Origin: a virus
Direction: 5' to 3' (one strand)
Length of the DNA: 60,047 nucleotides
Virus record (IMG/VR): IMGVR_UViG_3300000101_000017
Span: 1-60,047 of that record
Positions 7,117 to 15,012 of this stretch are shown piece by piece. Position 1 is the first letter of the stretch. Every line of letters begins with the position of its first letter. A program made the translations under genes and the position numbers. The notes beneath the pieces were generated by a model. That model was not told where the DNA came from. It ran no database searches and worked only from the letters and a program-made list of their open reading frames with translations.

Positions 7117-7768
7117 TCAATATTGTCTCTATTCTGTTTTTGAATTCATGAAAATCTATTTCTTTTGGTATATTATTCCAGCGTGTTACCCAAGCACACC
7201 TTGGTGCTTCTGTAACTACTACTCTATGCATAGTGTTGGTATCTATCAGTAAAGGTTTGTCTACAATAATATGTCCAATCTTTCTATTGCTTAAAAATGT
7301 TTCAAACTCTGGGGTTCCTTGACCCATTTCTTTTTGTGCATGAAATTCATGATAATAAGCATAACCGTGTGCATTTAGTTCTGGCAAGTATACTTCATCT
7401 TCTCGAGTTTCAAAATAATCTATTCTTGACGCACCAAACACAGGTATTACTAAATTATAATAATTAGGATGTTCTGTATCTAAATCTATATCAGTATGTG
7501 CAAAAACATCTTTCTCTGTACTGTCTGCTGTGTTAAATCCTGTAGACCTAAATTGATAATTAGGGTGAACTTTTCTATGTTCTGCAAGTATAGAATCAAA
7601 CTCTTGTTCATATCCTGTTGGCTTGCCTTCGCGATCTTCAAGTGAGTAACTTCTAAATGGTGTTTTGCCAAAAGTATTTGATGGTGCGTCACTTACTTTT
7701 TTGCATAAAGCTTCAAGTAAATTTACTCTATCACTTATGTTTACGTATTCAGCAATACCTTTGATCAT
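7109..7768 (-). CDS. 2OG-Fe(II) oxygenase-like protein
   Basis: A 219-residue cupin-like protein with the complete non-haem iron set: His91-Thr-Asp93 (FAHTDIDLD), distal His181 (LLIDTNTMHRVV) and a basic residue nine positions on (Arg190, EAPRCAWVTRW) for 2-oxoglutarate. The strand LVIPVFGASRIDYF between them fits the jelly-roll core. It starts one base into the stop of the peroxiredoxin gene (TAATG), so translation is probably coupled. It is not close in sequence to the TauD-like pair, so the island holds several distinct oxygenase types. Substrate unknown. Confidence 0.72.
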   Translation of the reverse strand: MIKGIAEYVNISDRVNLLEALCKKVSDAPSNTFGKTPFRSYSLEDREGKPTGYEQEFDSILAEHRKVHPNYQFRSTGFNTADSTEKDVFAHTDIDLDTEHPNYYNLVIPVFGASRIDYFETREDEVYLPELNAHGYAYYHEFHAQKEMGQGTPEFETFLSNRKIGHIIVDKPLLIDTNTMHRVVVTEAPRCAWVTRWNNIPKEIDFHEFKNRIETILNG

Positions 7769-8172
7769 TATAAAACGCCTTCTATAAAAGGATCGTCATA
7801 AAACTTAACAAATTTTCCGTCTTGTAACAACATAGCAAAACGCTGACATCTTACTCCCATAGTATTGCCAAAGTCTTTGTCTTTGCCTATGCTTTTACTA
7901 AAAACTGCTAACGGGTCTGCAACTGCATCTATATCTTTATGTCCGTGTAGTGTGTTCCATTCGTGCATGACGCTGGGATCATTTACGCCTATAAATACAA
8001 CCTTACAATCTAGTTTGTCTAAACTATTTGCAAAACCAGGTAGATGTCTTTTTGTGCAACCTGGTGTAAACGCTCCGGGTACACCACACATAATAACTTT
8101 ACCCATAGGTATTTCATAAGGTAGATAGTCGCCTTCTTTTAGTATGTATAAGCCTTTATTGTTAATTTCCAT
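7768..8172 (-). CDS. Peroxiredoxin (Prx5-like, AhpC/TSA superfamily)
   Basis: A 134-residue thioredoxin-fold protein. The segment GVPGAFTPGCTKRHLPGF matches the Prx5 active-site loop, with peroxidatic Cys39 and the conserved Thr36 three residues before it. Downstream core strands CKVVFIGVNDPSVMHEW and a DP..VF.K..G segment follow the family order. Other cysteines (Cys56 and one in GVRCQRF) could act in disulfide recycling, but the usual Prx5 resolving position is not evident. Length is slightly below the family norm (about 155). In an island full of iron enzymes, radical SAM proteins and flavoenzymes, it may remove peroxide made by uncoupled turnover. Confidence 0.85.
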   Translation of the reverse strand: MEINNKGLYILKEGDYLPYEIPMGKVIMCGVPGAFTPGCTKRHLPGFANSLDKLDCKVVFIGVNDPSVMHEWNTLHGHKDIDAVADPLAVFSKSIGKDKDFGNTMGVRCQRFAMLLQDGKFVKFYDDPFIEGVL

Positions 8173-8173
8173 G

Positions 8174-8860
8174 TTAATCCTTAGTTGTAAATATACTTAA
8201 TCCAATCTTACGCTCTATTCCTTTACTTTTGAAATTAGAACTACAATGTAATGCTAAACTATCAAAGCATAGTGCATCTCCAATTCGCCAATCTAGTATT
8301 TTATTAATACTCAATCCGTTAAGCCAATTAGACTGTAAGTGAGTTAGATAGCTAAGTTCAATATCATTTAATCCTGCTATTGACTGTTCTTCTACATCGT
8401 TATAGTTAGTTAAGAACTTATTATAATGTACAGGATAATCTGTCATATCACTGCCGTTAACAAACTTTACAGGGCCACCATAGTAATATTGATCAAAAAT
8501 AATTAACTTTACATCGTCACTATCTCCGTATATACGCAAAGGAATTGTAAATGCTTTATAACAATTAGGATAATCAAATTCGTCGTCATTGTGTATAATA
8601 TGTGGGTCTGTAACATCAAAGTAATGTATGTATCTAATATCAAACTCGCCCACTTGTTGCTTTAAAGAAGTAATTAAAGGTTCAAATACTTTTTCATTAG
8701 GATCTACTTTTAGTACTTTGGGTCCTGTATTTTTCTGTATTGCTTGTTCTTCATTAATTACATAGTATTTGTATAGACTATTAACGTCTACTATATCTCT
8801 TATTGAATAAGGATCGCTTTGTCCTTGTTTTATTTTTTGTATTTGTTCTAGTGTACGCAT
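8174..8860 (-). CDS. 2OG-Fe(II) oxygenase-like protein
   Basis: I choose the ATG at 8858-8860 (228 residues), which forms a TAATG overlap with the upstream stop. A longer reading to 8905 would need a TTG start inside the neighbouring gene. Metal ligands in this numbering are His90-Asn-Asp92 (PHIIHNDDEF) and distal His205 (GDALCFDSLALHCSS), with Arg217 (IERKIGLSIF) for 2-oxoglutarate. The strand pair AFTIPLRIYG and VKLIIFDQYYYGG makes up the jelly-roll core. It retains the normal HxD, unlike the TauD-like pair. One base separates it from the peroxiredoxin start. Its substrate is unknown. Confidence 0.72.
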   Translation of the reverse strand: MRTLEQIQKIKQGQSDPYSIRDIVDVNSLYKYYVINEEQAIQKNTGPKVLKVDPNEKVFEPLITSLKQQVGEFDIRYIHYFDVTDPHIIHNDDEFDYPNCYKAFTIPLRIYGDSDDVKLIIFDQYYYGGPVKFVNGSDMTDYPVHYNKFLTNYNDVEEQSIAGLNDIELSYLTHLQSNWLNGLSINKILDWRIGDALCFDSLALHCSSNFKSKGIERKIGLSIFTTKD

Positions 8861-9609
8861 TAATAGTTTCTCAAACAGCTCATTAACTTCATTACGTTTT
8901 CCCAAGTCTTAGGCACGTTTAAAATTAGGTGTAAACTATTATCTTCCCAACTATGTGTTCTATGTACTTTTCTTGTATCAACAAAATATGTTTTATTTGC
9001 AGTAATTGTTTGCCTAACATCATTTAACCACCATTCATAACTGTCCATTCCAGACTGTGATCCTAAGAATGTAATTACTCTAAAACAATCTCTTGTTAAA
9101 TGCGGGCTATCACGATGAGGAGGAAACCAGCCACCTTGATTACTTCTAATAATCATTGTGCGTCCAAGTGTACCCCAATAATTTAAAAGAGGTTGAATAC
9201 TAGTTAATTCGTTGTAGGCTTGCGTAGGATATTTGAAATCCTTTTCATATAGCATACGCCCTGCACGTTTAATTGCTTCTGGTCTGCTTAAACTATCGCT
9301 CGGTTTGTCGCCTTCTAATCCAACTAACAACAATCCCTCTCTGTCATTACTTACACCTTCTCGTCTAAGATATGGAACAAAGTTTTGTTGTTCAATTTGT
9401 TGGTGGAAAAGATTGTGATCATAGTAAATTTCTAGTTGTTCAAAATCTCCTAGTGCTTGTAGTTGTAGTTCGCACTTGATATCTTCTGCTGTAGGTTCTA
9501 AACTTGCAGGATCATTTTCCCAATAACTATAATAGTCTGATTGCGAACGATTAGCTTTTGGTGTTAAGTTTAAAGGTTTTCCGTCTTTATCTGTTTTCTT
9601 TAAATCCAT
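8860..9609 (-). CDS. 2OG-Fe(II) oxygenase-like protein
   Basis: A 249-residue protein. Its C-terminal half carries the cupin core: TMIIRSNQGGWFPPHRDSPH with HxD at His165-Arg-Asp167, and YFVDTRKVHRTHSWEDNSLH with the distal His at 216 or 219. The N-terminal 80 residues are charged and unlike the other oxygenases here. No obvious Arg/Lys follows the distal His at the usual spacing, so 2OG binding is less certain than in its neighbours. The start has AGGAG eight bases upstream and overlaps the nitroreductase gene by 10 bases. Substrate unknown. Confidence 0.68.
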   Translation of the reverse strand: MDLKKTDKDGKPLNLTPKANRSQSDYYSYWENDPASLEPTAEDIKCELQLQALGDFEQLEIYYDHNLFHQQIEQQNFVPYLRREGVSNDREGLLLVGLEGDKPSDSLSRPEAIKRAGRMLYEKDFKYPTQAYNELTSIQPLLNYWGTLGRTMIIRSNQGGWFPPHRDSPHLTRDCFRVITFLGSQSGMDSYEWWLNDVRQTITANKTYFVDTRKVHRTHSWEDNSLHLILNVPKTWENVMKLMSCLRNY

Positions 9610-10310
9610 TTAACAATCTCCTTGTATTCTGGCTTAGGATAAGCAAGATCTACCTTAGTAGGCTCGAAAGGTATCGGCTTTATTTTGTTTACTCTTGGAT
9701 CTAAATAATCATGTCGAATGTTTGGATCTTTTCCATATCCTATTCCCATTATAAATCTAAAGTCTAATGCTTTTTCATCCTCAGCTAGTTTAAATATTTG
9801 TGTCATCATTGCATAATTATTGCATACATTCTGACACATGCCACTTTGTATTCCGCGATTGGCTAGTGCCAACATAATATATGCAGAGAACAACCCTATT
9901 TCAATATTTTCTGTTTGTGCTTGATGACCACTAGGATCGTTAGTTCGTAAATTACCTTTGCCAAATCCATCTACTTTTCCTCTTTCACTATTTTTTTCAT
10001 AGCGTACTTCTGTATCTGCACACCATCTAGCATTAAATCCTAATAACCAAGGTGCAAGGACTTGAGGATTACCTGGATCATCTTCAGCTTGTAAATCTGC
10101 ATTCCTATGACATATAGTAAATATTTCTTTGCGTATTTCAGGATTATTATTTCTTAACATTCTTACTTGATAAGGAAACTGTTGATTCTTACTAGGAATG
10201 TTTGTAAGCACTTCTTTAATTGCTTCTTCAATTGTATCCTTGGTAGGAACAAGTTCTTCATCCCAAGCAAACGTAGTATGCCTAGCTTCTATTAAATTTA
10301 ACCATTCCAC
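9600..10310 (-). CDS. Nitroreductase-family FMN oxidoreductase
   Basis: A 236-residue protein starting at GTG (10308-10310), overlapping the TAG of the radical SAM gene upstream (TAGTG) behind AAGGAAG. Family marks are the N-terminal ARHTTFAWD segment at the place of the FMN-phosphate RRS/RHS motif (Arg10-His11-Thr12), the dimer-core helix ENIEIGLFSAYIMLALANRG and the strand FRFIMGIGYG near the C-terminus, typical of the closing part of the nitroreductase fold. Such enzymes pass hydride from NAD(P)H through FMN; some act as dehydrogenases in natural-product pathways. Here it lies between an oxygenase and a radical SAM gene. Confidence 0.72.
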   Translation of the reverse strand: MEWLNLIEARHTTFAWDEELVPTKDTIEEAIKEVLTNIPSKNQQFPYQVRMLRNNNPEIRKEIFTICHRNADLQAEDDPGNPQVLAPWLLGFNARWCADTEVRYEKNSERGKVDGFGKGNLRTNDPSGHQAQTENIEIGLFSAYIMLALANRGIQSGMCQNVCNNYAMMTQIFKLAEDEKALDFRFIMGIGYGKDPNIRHDYLDPRVNKIKPIPFEPTKVDLAYPKPEYKEIVKWI

Positions 10311-11422
10311 TATATCTTCCTTTTTGGTATCTTGCTATCAGCAGAACTTACACAACTTTTTGTAATACATGTCTTAGGTGTCTTAAACAGTTCAAACCCT
10401 GTTTCTATGTTACCAAGGGGTGCATCATGGCAAGAATAACTTCTTTTTATGCTACCGTCTGGCTCGCGTATTATAAGTCCGCTGTAACCGGCATTGCACC
10501 GCCATCCTTCAAAATTGTTAAAATTAAAGGCATTAAAGCGTTCTGCTTGATCCATATAGTACTTATCGCCCTTTGAATCTTCTAATTCAACTTGCATATG
10601 CCACGGAATACTTGTATCTAGTTTTCCATTTACTCCTGTAGGTATTTGGAATGAAGGCTTGGGCCTTTCTGCCCACTTACGTTTGCTTTCTGTATATGCT
10701 CGTTGTGGCATTCCGTTGTAGAGCTTTTTAAGGTCTTCTTCTTTGTAGCCTTCAACCACCCGGCTCGCAGTAGGATCGGATTGCGGTTTAAGGGTAACGT
10801 TGATTCCTTGTTCGTGAAAGAAGAGAGCATTTTCCCAATCCCTTTCAAACCAGTCTGGTACCATAACTTGATTAATTGTAACTTGTACATCGTGCTCCTG
10901 ACAGAAGATCAACTTGTCTGCAAAGTCTTGCATCTTCTCTTTGTTGTTTACGTGTTCTGTATGCAGACTTGCTGTAATACTTGCTCTATGAAATGGCTTT
11001 GCATACTCTACATAAGTTTCAAACCACTTCATTGGTCGACTACAATTAGACGTCATGTGTACACTTGTATAATTTGTATTCTCTACATCATCTGCTAAGT
11101 GCTTTAGTATATCTAAGTATCCAGGATGAAAAGTAGGCTCTCCTCCCGACAAGGAAAAGTGGAAACTGTTAAAACCGTTATCACGTGCCTGCCTCTTTAT
11201 CTCATCGATTGTAAGAAGACATAGCTCTGTTGGCCGGTGATCTTTACGATCTGATCTAGCGTATGGCCAACAATAACTACAACGATAGTTGCAAAAGCGA
11301 CCAAGGAGCCAACTAACAGTAAAAATATCTCTGTATAAGAGTGTTCTTTGACCCACCGAAACAATGTCGTCAAACGGGATCTTAGTAAAGTCATAATTGC
11401 TCCATTTTAAGTCTTCATTCAT
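10310..11422 (-). CDS. Radical SAM protein with C-terminal Cys cluster (paired with PP-loop ATPase)
   Basis: A 370-residue radical SAM enzyme. The [4Fe-4S] motif CxxxCxxC is at Cys44, Cys48 and Cys51 (GRFCNYRCSYCW), followed by the SAM-binding LSGGEPTFHP. The C-terminal part (WRCNAGYSGLIIREPDG, YSCHD, and CITKSC) has the spacing of a SPASM/twitch-like auxiliary cluster domain and the '(L)..dG.......C' pattern of that domain. It is immediately downstream of a PP-loop ATPase gene (11453), the same pairing as 12891/14050. A sigma-70-like promoter lies directly before its ATG. The reaction is unknown; members with such clusters often modify peptides or sugars. Confidence 0.85.
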   Translation of the reverse strand: MNEDLKWSNYDFTKIPFDDIVSVGQRTLLYRDIFTVSWLLGRFCNYRCSYCWPYARSDRKDHRPTELCLLTIDEIKRQARDNGFNSFHFSLSGGEPTFHPGYLDILKHLADDVENTNYTSVHMTSNCSRPMKWFETYVEYAKPFHRASITASLHTEHVNNKEKMQDFADKLIFCQEHDVQVTINQVMVPDWFERDWENALFFHEQGINVTLKPQSDPTASRVVEGYKEEDLKKLYNGMPQRAYTESKRKWAERPKPSFQIPTGVNGKLDTSIPWHMQVELEDSKGDKYYMDQAERFNAFNFNNFEGWRCNAGYSGLIIREPDGSIKRSYSCHDAPLGNIETGFELFKTPKTCITKSCVSSADSKIPKRKI

Positions 11423-11427
11423 AATTT

Positions 11428-11456
11428 AGTATAGCACCTTTTGTCTTATATGTCAA
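11428..11456 (-). promoter_or_regulatory. Internal sigma-70-like promoter (TTGACA-17-TATACT)
   Basis: On the minus strand TTGACA (11451-11456) and TATACT (11428-11433) are separated by exactly 17 bases. The -35 overlaps the end of the PP-loop gene. Transcription would begin at about the ATG of the radical SAM gene at 11422, giving a leaderless or nearly leaderless message. Like the promoter at 29659-29687 it has the context ACTTGACA. It could raise expression of the distal half of the island. Confidence 0.5.
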
Positions 11457-12112
11457 GTATATCTATTAAATCCCCAGTGTCTTTCCATACACCACCAACA
11501 TTTACCACAATGCTTGTCAATATTGTATTCTAATGTGTTTTCAAACGCTTCACAACTACGTGTTAACGGAAATAGAGTATCTATAACTCCTAGTGTTTCG
11601 TACAATTCTGCAACACCTTTTTTGTCAATGTTAGAAAGATGTCTCCAAGAATTATTTACACGTACAGGAAAATTTTTTCCGTTCCTATCATCAGCAGGCC
11701 CATTGTGCAAATGCTGATCTGTAATTTCTTTAGGAGGGTTAGCTGTTATACCTGAATAGTTTCTATCAATGTTTTCATTAACACATGCTTCTTTCCAGAG
11801 ACGTTCTTGTGCAGTAATATAATCTGATGATCCATTACATATGTTTACATAATGCTTACCAAAAACATTACCAAATTTATTTGTAAGCCAATTTATAATA
11901 CGTTTAGAATACATTTCTTGAAATGGCTTCTCACTATGAATAGTTGTTATAGGTATTATTTTTATATCAGGACGTTCTTTTGTAATATATTCACATAACA
12001 TATATGCTATAATAGCACTATCTGCTCCGCCAGATATTTTTAAAGATACAGTTTTGACATCTATATCTTCCTCTAATATTATATTTTGTTGGCTGTTAGC
12101 GAAGATCATCAA
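11453..12112 (-). CDS. QueC-like PP-loop ATPase with Cys4 zinc-type site
   Basis: A 219-residue adenine nucleotide alpha-hydrolase. The PP-loop SGGADS (residues 27-32) follows a buried strand (TVSLKI). The C-terminus has RSCEAF and CGKCWWCMER (Cys202, 205, 208), which with the earlier Cys gives the four-Cys zinc-site pattern of QueC, the enzyme that makes 7-cyano-7-deazaguanine from a carboxylate. Such enzymes adenylate a substrate and add ammonia or sulfur. The island lacks other recognisable queuosine genes, so a different carboxylate substrate is likely. A paralogue lies at 14050-15012. Its start overlaps the SGNH gene stop by four bases. Confidence 0.75.
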   Translation of the reverse strand: MMIFANSQQNIILEEDIDVKTVSLKISGGADSAIIAYMLCEYITKERPDIKIIPITTIHSEKPFQEMYSKRIINWLTNKFGNVFGKHYVNICNGSSDYITAQERLWKEACVNENIDRNYSGITANPPKEITDQHLHNGPADDRNGKNFPVRVNNSWRHLSNIDKKGVAELYETLGVIDTLFPLTRSCEAFENTLEYNIDKHCGKCWWCMERHWGFNRYT

Positions 12113-12891
12113 TCAATATCCGTAATTTCCGTTTTTAAATAGTATTTCCAATGATGATATGGTTCGCACCAGTCATCTTCTGTTAGAGTAAATTCACCAG
12201 TGTTTGTCCAACCTAATATCTTGTCATACATCATTTGATTATTTTCTATTGAGAGATGACATACTCTAGTGTCATAGTGTCCTAGTCTTTTATTTAATTT
12301 CTTTTTTGAGATTTTTTGATTTTTAACCCAAAAGTCTTCTTCCATAAATTGTAAGTCAGCAAGGGCTATTTCATTATTAAAAAGATCAGGCCTAGTATAT
12401 TTACACGAGTCGTGTTTTTTGATATATGGTCCAAAACAAGTTAAAATAAGCATATCTGGTTTTTTACGTTTAGCATCTTCTATCATTAAACTTGCTGTTG
12501 TATATTCTTTCTTTTGATCTAATACATAATAATAAGAATCTAAACATTCATAAACTAGCATATTCGAAGGTGGTATCTTTTCACCTTTTTGCATAAGCTG
12601 GTTTATGAATTGTTTATCACAGTACATTGGACTAAAATGTGATAGTGTAGGTATATCTGTTTTTGTGTTAGGTATGTATCCTCTCATTGGATCTGATACT
12701 GCCCAAATAATTAAATCGTAATCTTTTTCGTAGTGTTCTAGAAATTTTTGGTAACTCCAATATACTCCAGAACCACTAACACCTAAATTAGTAACAAGAA
12801 AATGTTCTTTAAGTTTGTCAACCCAGGAGTGTTCTTTATTAGGTCCGTAAGCTACTACAAAACTATCGCCTATTATTAGCAACTTCTTCAT
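12109..12891 (-). CDS. SGNH/GDSL-like hydrolase
   Basis: A 260-residue protein. It begins KKLLIIGDSFV with the block I GDS motif (Ser10 as nucleophile), followed by a block II-like LGVSGSG (36-42) and a strand YDLIIWAVSDP. Near the C-terminus, YDTRVCHLSIENN (Asp207, His212) is the likely catalytic Asp/His region, with the His-x-Ser-x-E-N pattern often seen in SGNH proteins. No signal peptide is present, so it acts in the cytoplasm, perhaps as an esterase, deacetylase or acyltransferase on a glycan or lipid. It overlaps both neighbours by one to four bases and sits between the two radical SAM/PP-loop modules. Confidence 0.68.
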   Translation of the reverse strand: MKKLLIIGDSFVVAYGPNKEHSWVDKLKEHFLVTNLGVSGSGVYWSYQKFLEHYEKDYDLIIWAVSDPMRGYIPNTKTDIPTLSHFSPMYCDKQFINQLMQKGEKIPPSNMLVYECLDSYYYVLDQKKEYTTASLMIEDAKRKKPDMLILTCFGPYIKKHDSCKYTRPDLFNNEIALADLQFMEEDFWVKNQKISKKKLNKRLGHYDTRVCHLSIENNQMMYDKILGWTNTGEFTLTEDDWCEPYHHWKYYLKTEITDID

Positions 12892-14060
12892 TATAATTCC
12901 TTTAAAATAGATACGTCTATATGATTTTTTACTACATCAAGATAATTTTCTTTGTACTTACTTTTTGGGGCGCATAGGCCACAACCGCATGTATGTCTAG
13001 GACAAGTAATAGTGGGCATTGTTTTTGCCTTTAATTGTTTTCTTAAATTTTTTATAATTTTCTTACCTTCGCTTATTTTTCCAATTGGTCCTCTAGTACC
13101 GTCAAAACGTGCTTGACATGTTTGATGATGAAATACACTATCTGTTTGTTGTTCTAAATGTAAGAAAAACCAATTTACACTACATTGCCAGCCTTTAAAT
13201 TCACGCAAGTCGACAAACGTAGCATTGCGACTAACTCCTTTGTTAGACAAACACATCTCTCTACTACCACAACAAGGACGCCCAACAGTCATGCCTAATT
13301 TTTTCTTTTCAGTAGTTTTTTCTCCGGCGGCACTTAACACTTTTGCTGCTTCTACATCATCATTAAGTTTTGCGTTTTTATTCTTCCAAAAGTTTTTCAT
13401 GTAGTCTAATTGTTCATCGTTGTACTTGTGAGCGAAAGTAGGTTTACTGTCTCGTTCTTCACCAATAATTCTAGGAACATATTTTATTTTATGTTCATCT
13501 AAAAATTCACATAACGATTTACATTCGTCAAACAATTCTGCATGGAACATAACATTGACACTCAATGTTAATCCGTAGTCTGGTCCTTGAGTATGGAATT
13601 GTAATAACCTATCTCTAACTTGTTTTTTAAGTTTTTCGTTACTTTCAGCATGATAACTTACTGTTATATGCCTCATATTTTCCATAACCTTTGTTGCCAT
13701 TTTTTCACCCATGGCTCCGTTACTTGTAAGAGCAAAATTAGCCTTCCAGCTATTAGAATATTTTGCTTCGTATTCTTTTTTAAGGTATTGTATAAAAGGA
13801 ATGAAATTAGGATTAACTGTAGGCTCACCTCCAGTAAAACTTATACTTGCAAATTTAAAATCTCTGTACTTCATATGCAGATCTATATACTCGTATAGAA
13901 AATCAGTGTTTGCTTTTAGTTCATCTAATGTAGCATGTTTACTAAAATTATCATGTCGTGTTACAGGACAATAACTACAGTCATAGTTACACCTGCGCCC
14001 TGTGTCCCAAGTCACTTGAAATACATTACCTGTTAAAAGATCAATAGTATCAAAACTCAA
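12891..14060 (-). CDS. Radical SAM protein, Cys-rich C-terminus (second PP-loop-paired copy)
   Basis: A 389-residue radical SAM enzyme with CxxxCxxC at Cys24, 28 and 31 (GRRCNYDCSYC) and FTGGEPTVNP for SAM binding. Its C-terminal third is unusually rich in cysteine: GRPCCGSREMC, GWQCSVNWFF, QTCQARFDGT and TCPRHTCGCGLC. These could hold one or two auxiliary iron-sulfur clusters. The 'GWQC' segment matches 'GWRC' in the radical SAM protein at 10310, so the two are paralogues, each paired with a PP-loop ATPase. It overlaps the end of the PP-loop gene by 11 bases. Reaction unknown. Confidence 0.83.
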   Translation of the reverse strand: MSFDTIDLLTGNVFQVTWDTGRRCNYDCSYCPVTRHDNFSKHATLDELKANTDFLYEYIDLHMKYRDFKFASISFTGGEPTVNPNFIPFIQYLKKEYEAKYSNSWKANFALTSNGAMGEKMATKVMENMRHITVSYHAESNEKLKKQVRDRLLQFHTQGPDYGLTLSVNVMFHAELFDECKSLCEFLDEHKIKYVPRIIGEERDSKPTFAHKYNDEQLDYMKNFWKNKNAKLNDDVEAAKVLSAAGEKTTEKKKLGMTVGRPCCGSREMCLSNKGVSRNATFVDLREFKGWQCSVNWFFLHLEQQTDSVFHHQTCQARFDGTRGPIGKISEGKKIIKNLRKQLKAKTMPTITCPRHTCGCGLCAPKSKYKENYLDVVKNHIDVSILKEL

Positions 14061-15012
14061 GTTTATTCTCCTTCATAGCCCATTGTCTTTCTACACACCA
14101 AAAGCATTGACCACACTCTGGTATGTGACTACCTTGATTATGTTTGTACCAATATAGATCTAGTCCAGACAATTTATCAACTCCGTTACCATCACCTTCG
14201 CAGCTACGTGTAGTTTTAAATAGGTCTAACTTATCATGGTCCATATATTGTTTCACTACCCAATCTTTTTCTATCATTTTTAGCGGCATGATTCTCCAAA
14301 AATCTGCCTTGTTCTTTGCTAAATCATCCATGCGAACTTTTTTAAGATTAATATCTCTGTTTCTCATCCTATCTTTTGTAGGAACATCCATGCTAGGATT
14401 TTTTGTAGTAGCATTATAGATTGCATCATAATCATTTTCATATTGAATATATGTGTTAAAACTATCAACAGTAATTTGGTCAGCACTACGTTTGCCAACA
14501 ATATTTCCAATAGCACCGTGTTCTAATTCAGGAGGAATAAAGTTACTGTAGCGTTCGCCAATTATTGTTGGATATAATTGTTTTAACTTTTGATATACTT
14601 TTTTACTTACTGGTCCTGCCCAGGGCCTTGCATTATAAACTCTTGTATGTGTAATAATATCTATTTTACAATTATAATTATTTTTTAAAATAATATCTGA
14701 TAAAAGGAAAGTAAGGCATGCACTATCTGCGCCGCCACTTAAATTTATAGCTACCTTTGTCCAATTAGGATTGAAAGGAAGATATACACCGTCAATAAGA
14801 TGAGCTTGTATTCCTTTTAAATTTAACGCTTCCTCTTTTTTGATAATTCTTTGCCTTTGTGTTTTTTTAGATTCTGAGCGTATGTGCTGTAGGTCATCTG
14901 ATCTGCGTATTTGTTTTATTCTACTATTACAGTCATTATCTATTTCTTTTAACACAGTATCAACATCAAAGTCAATGTTATACTTACAGTCTTTATAATA
15001 ATTAATTGACAT
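14050..15012 (-). CDS. QueC-like PP-loop ATPase, larger paralogue
   Basis: A 320-residue paralogue of the protein at 11453-12112. The PP-loop SGGADS is at 92-97 (KVAINLSGGADSACLTFLL), and the C-terminal zinc-type site is TTRSCEGDG plus CGQCFWCVERQW (Cys300, 303, 306). A shared WRxxPLxxI-type region (FWRIMPLKMIEKD) and the identical 'C..C.WC.ER.W' ending show common descent. The extra N-terminal 70 residues are basic and have no counterpart in the shorter copy. It lies directly upstream of the radical SAM gene at 12891 and overlaps it by 11 bases, repeating the order PP-loop then radical SAM seen at 11453/10310. Confidence 0.75.
   Translation of the reverse strand: MSINYYKDCKYNIDFDVDTVLKEIDNDCNSRIKQIRRSDDLQHIRSESKKTQRQRIIKKEEALNLKGIQAHLIDGVYLPFNPNWTKVAINLSGGADSACLTFLLSDIILKNNYNCKIDIITHTRVYNARPWAGPVSKKVYQKLKQLYPTIIGERYSNFIPPELEHGAIGNIVGKRSADQITVDSFNTYIQYENDYDAIYNATTKNPSMDVPTKDRMRNRDINLKKVRMDDLAKNKADFWRIMPLKMIEKDWVVKQYMDHDKLDLFKTTRSCEGDGNGVDKLSGLDLYWYKHNQGSHIPECGQCFWCVERQWAMKENKLEF

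Noticed and set aside
8861-8905. A longer N-terminus starting at 8905 for the oxygenase at 8174
   Set aside because: It would need a TTG start within the neighbouring gene, whereas ATG at 8860 overlaps the upstream stop as elsewhere in the island.
11453-15012. A 7-deazaguanine (preQ0) DNA-modification pathway, because of QueC-like ATPases beside radical SAM proteins
   Set aside because: No QueD, FolE or DNA transglycosylase (DpdA/Tgt-like) gene is visible, there are two QueC-like copies, and the radical SAM partners are larger and Cys-richer than QueE.
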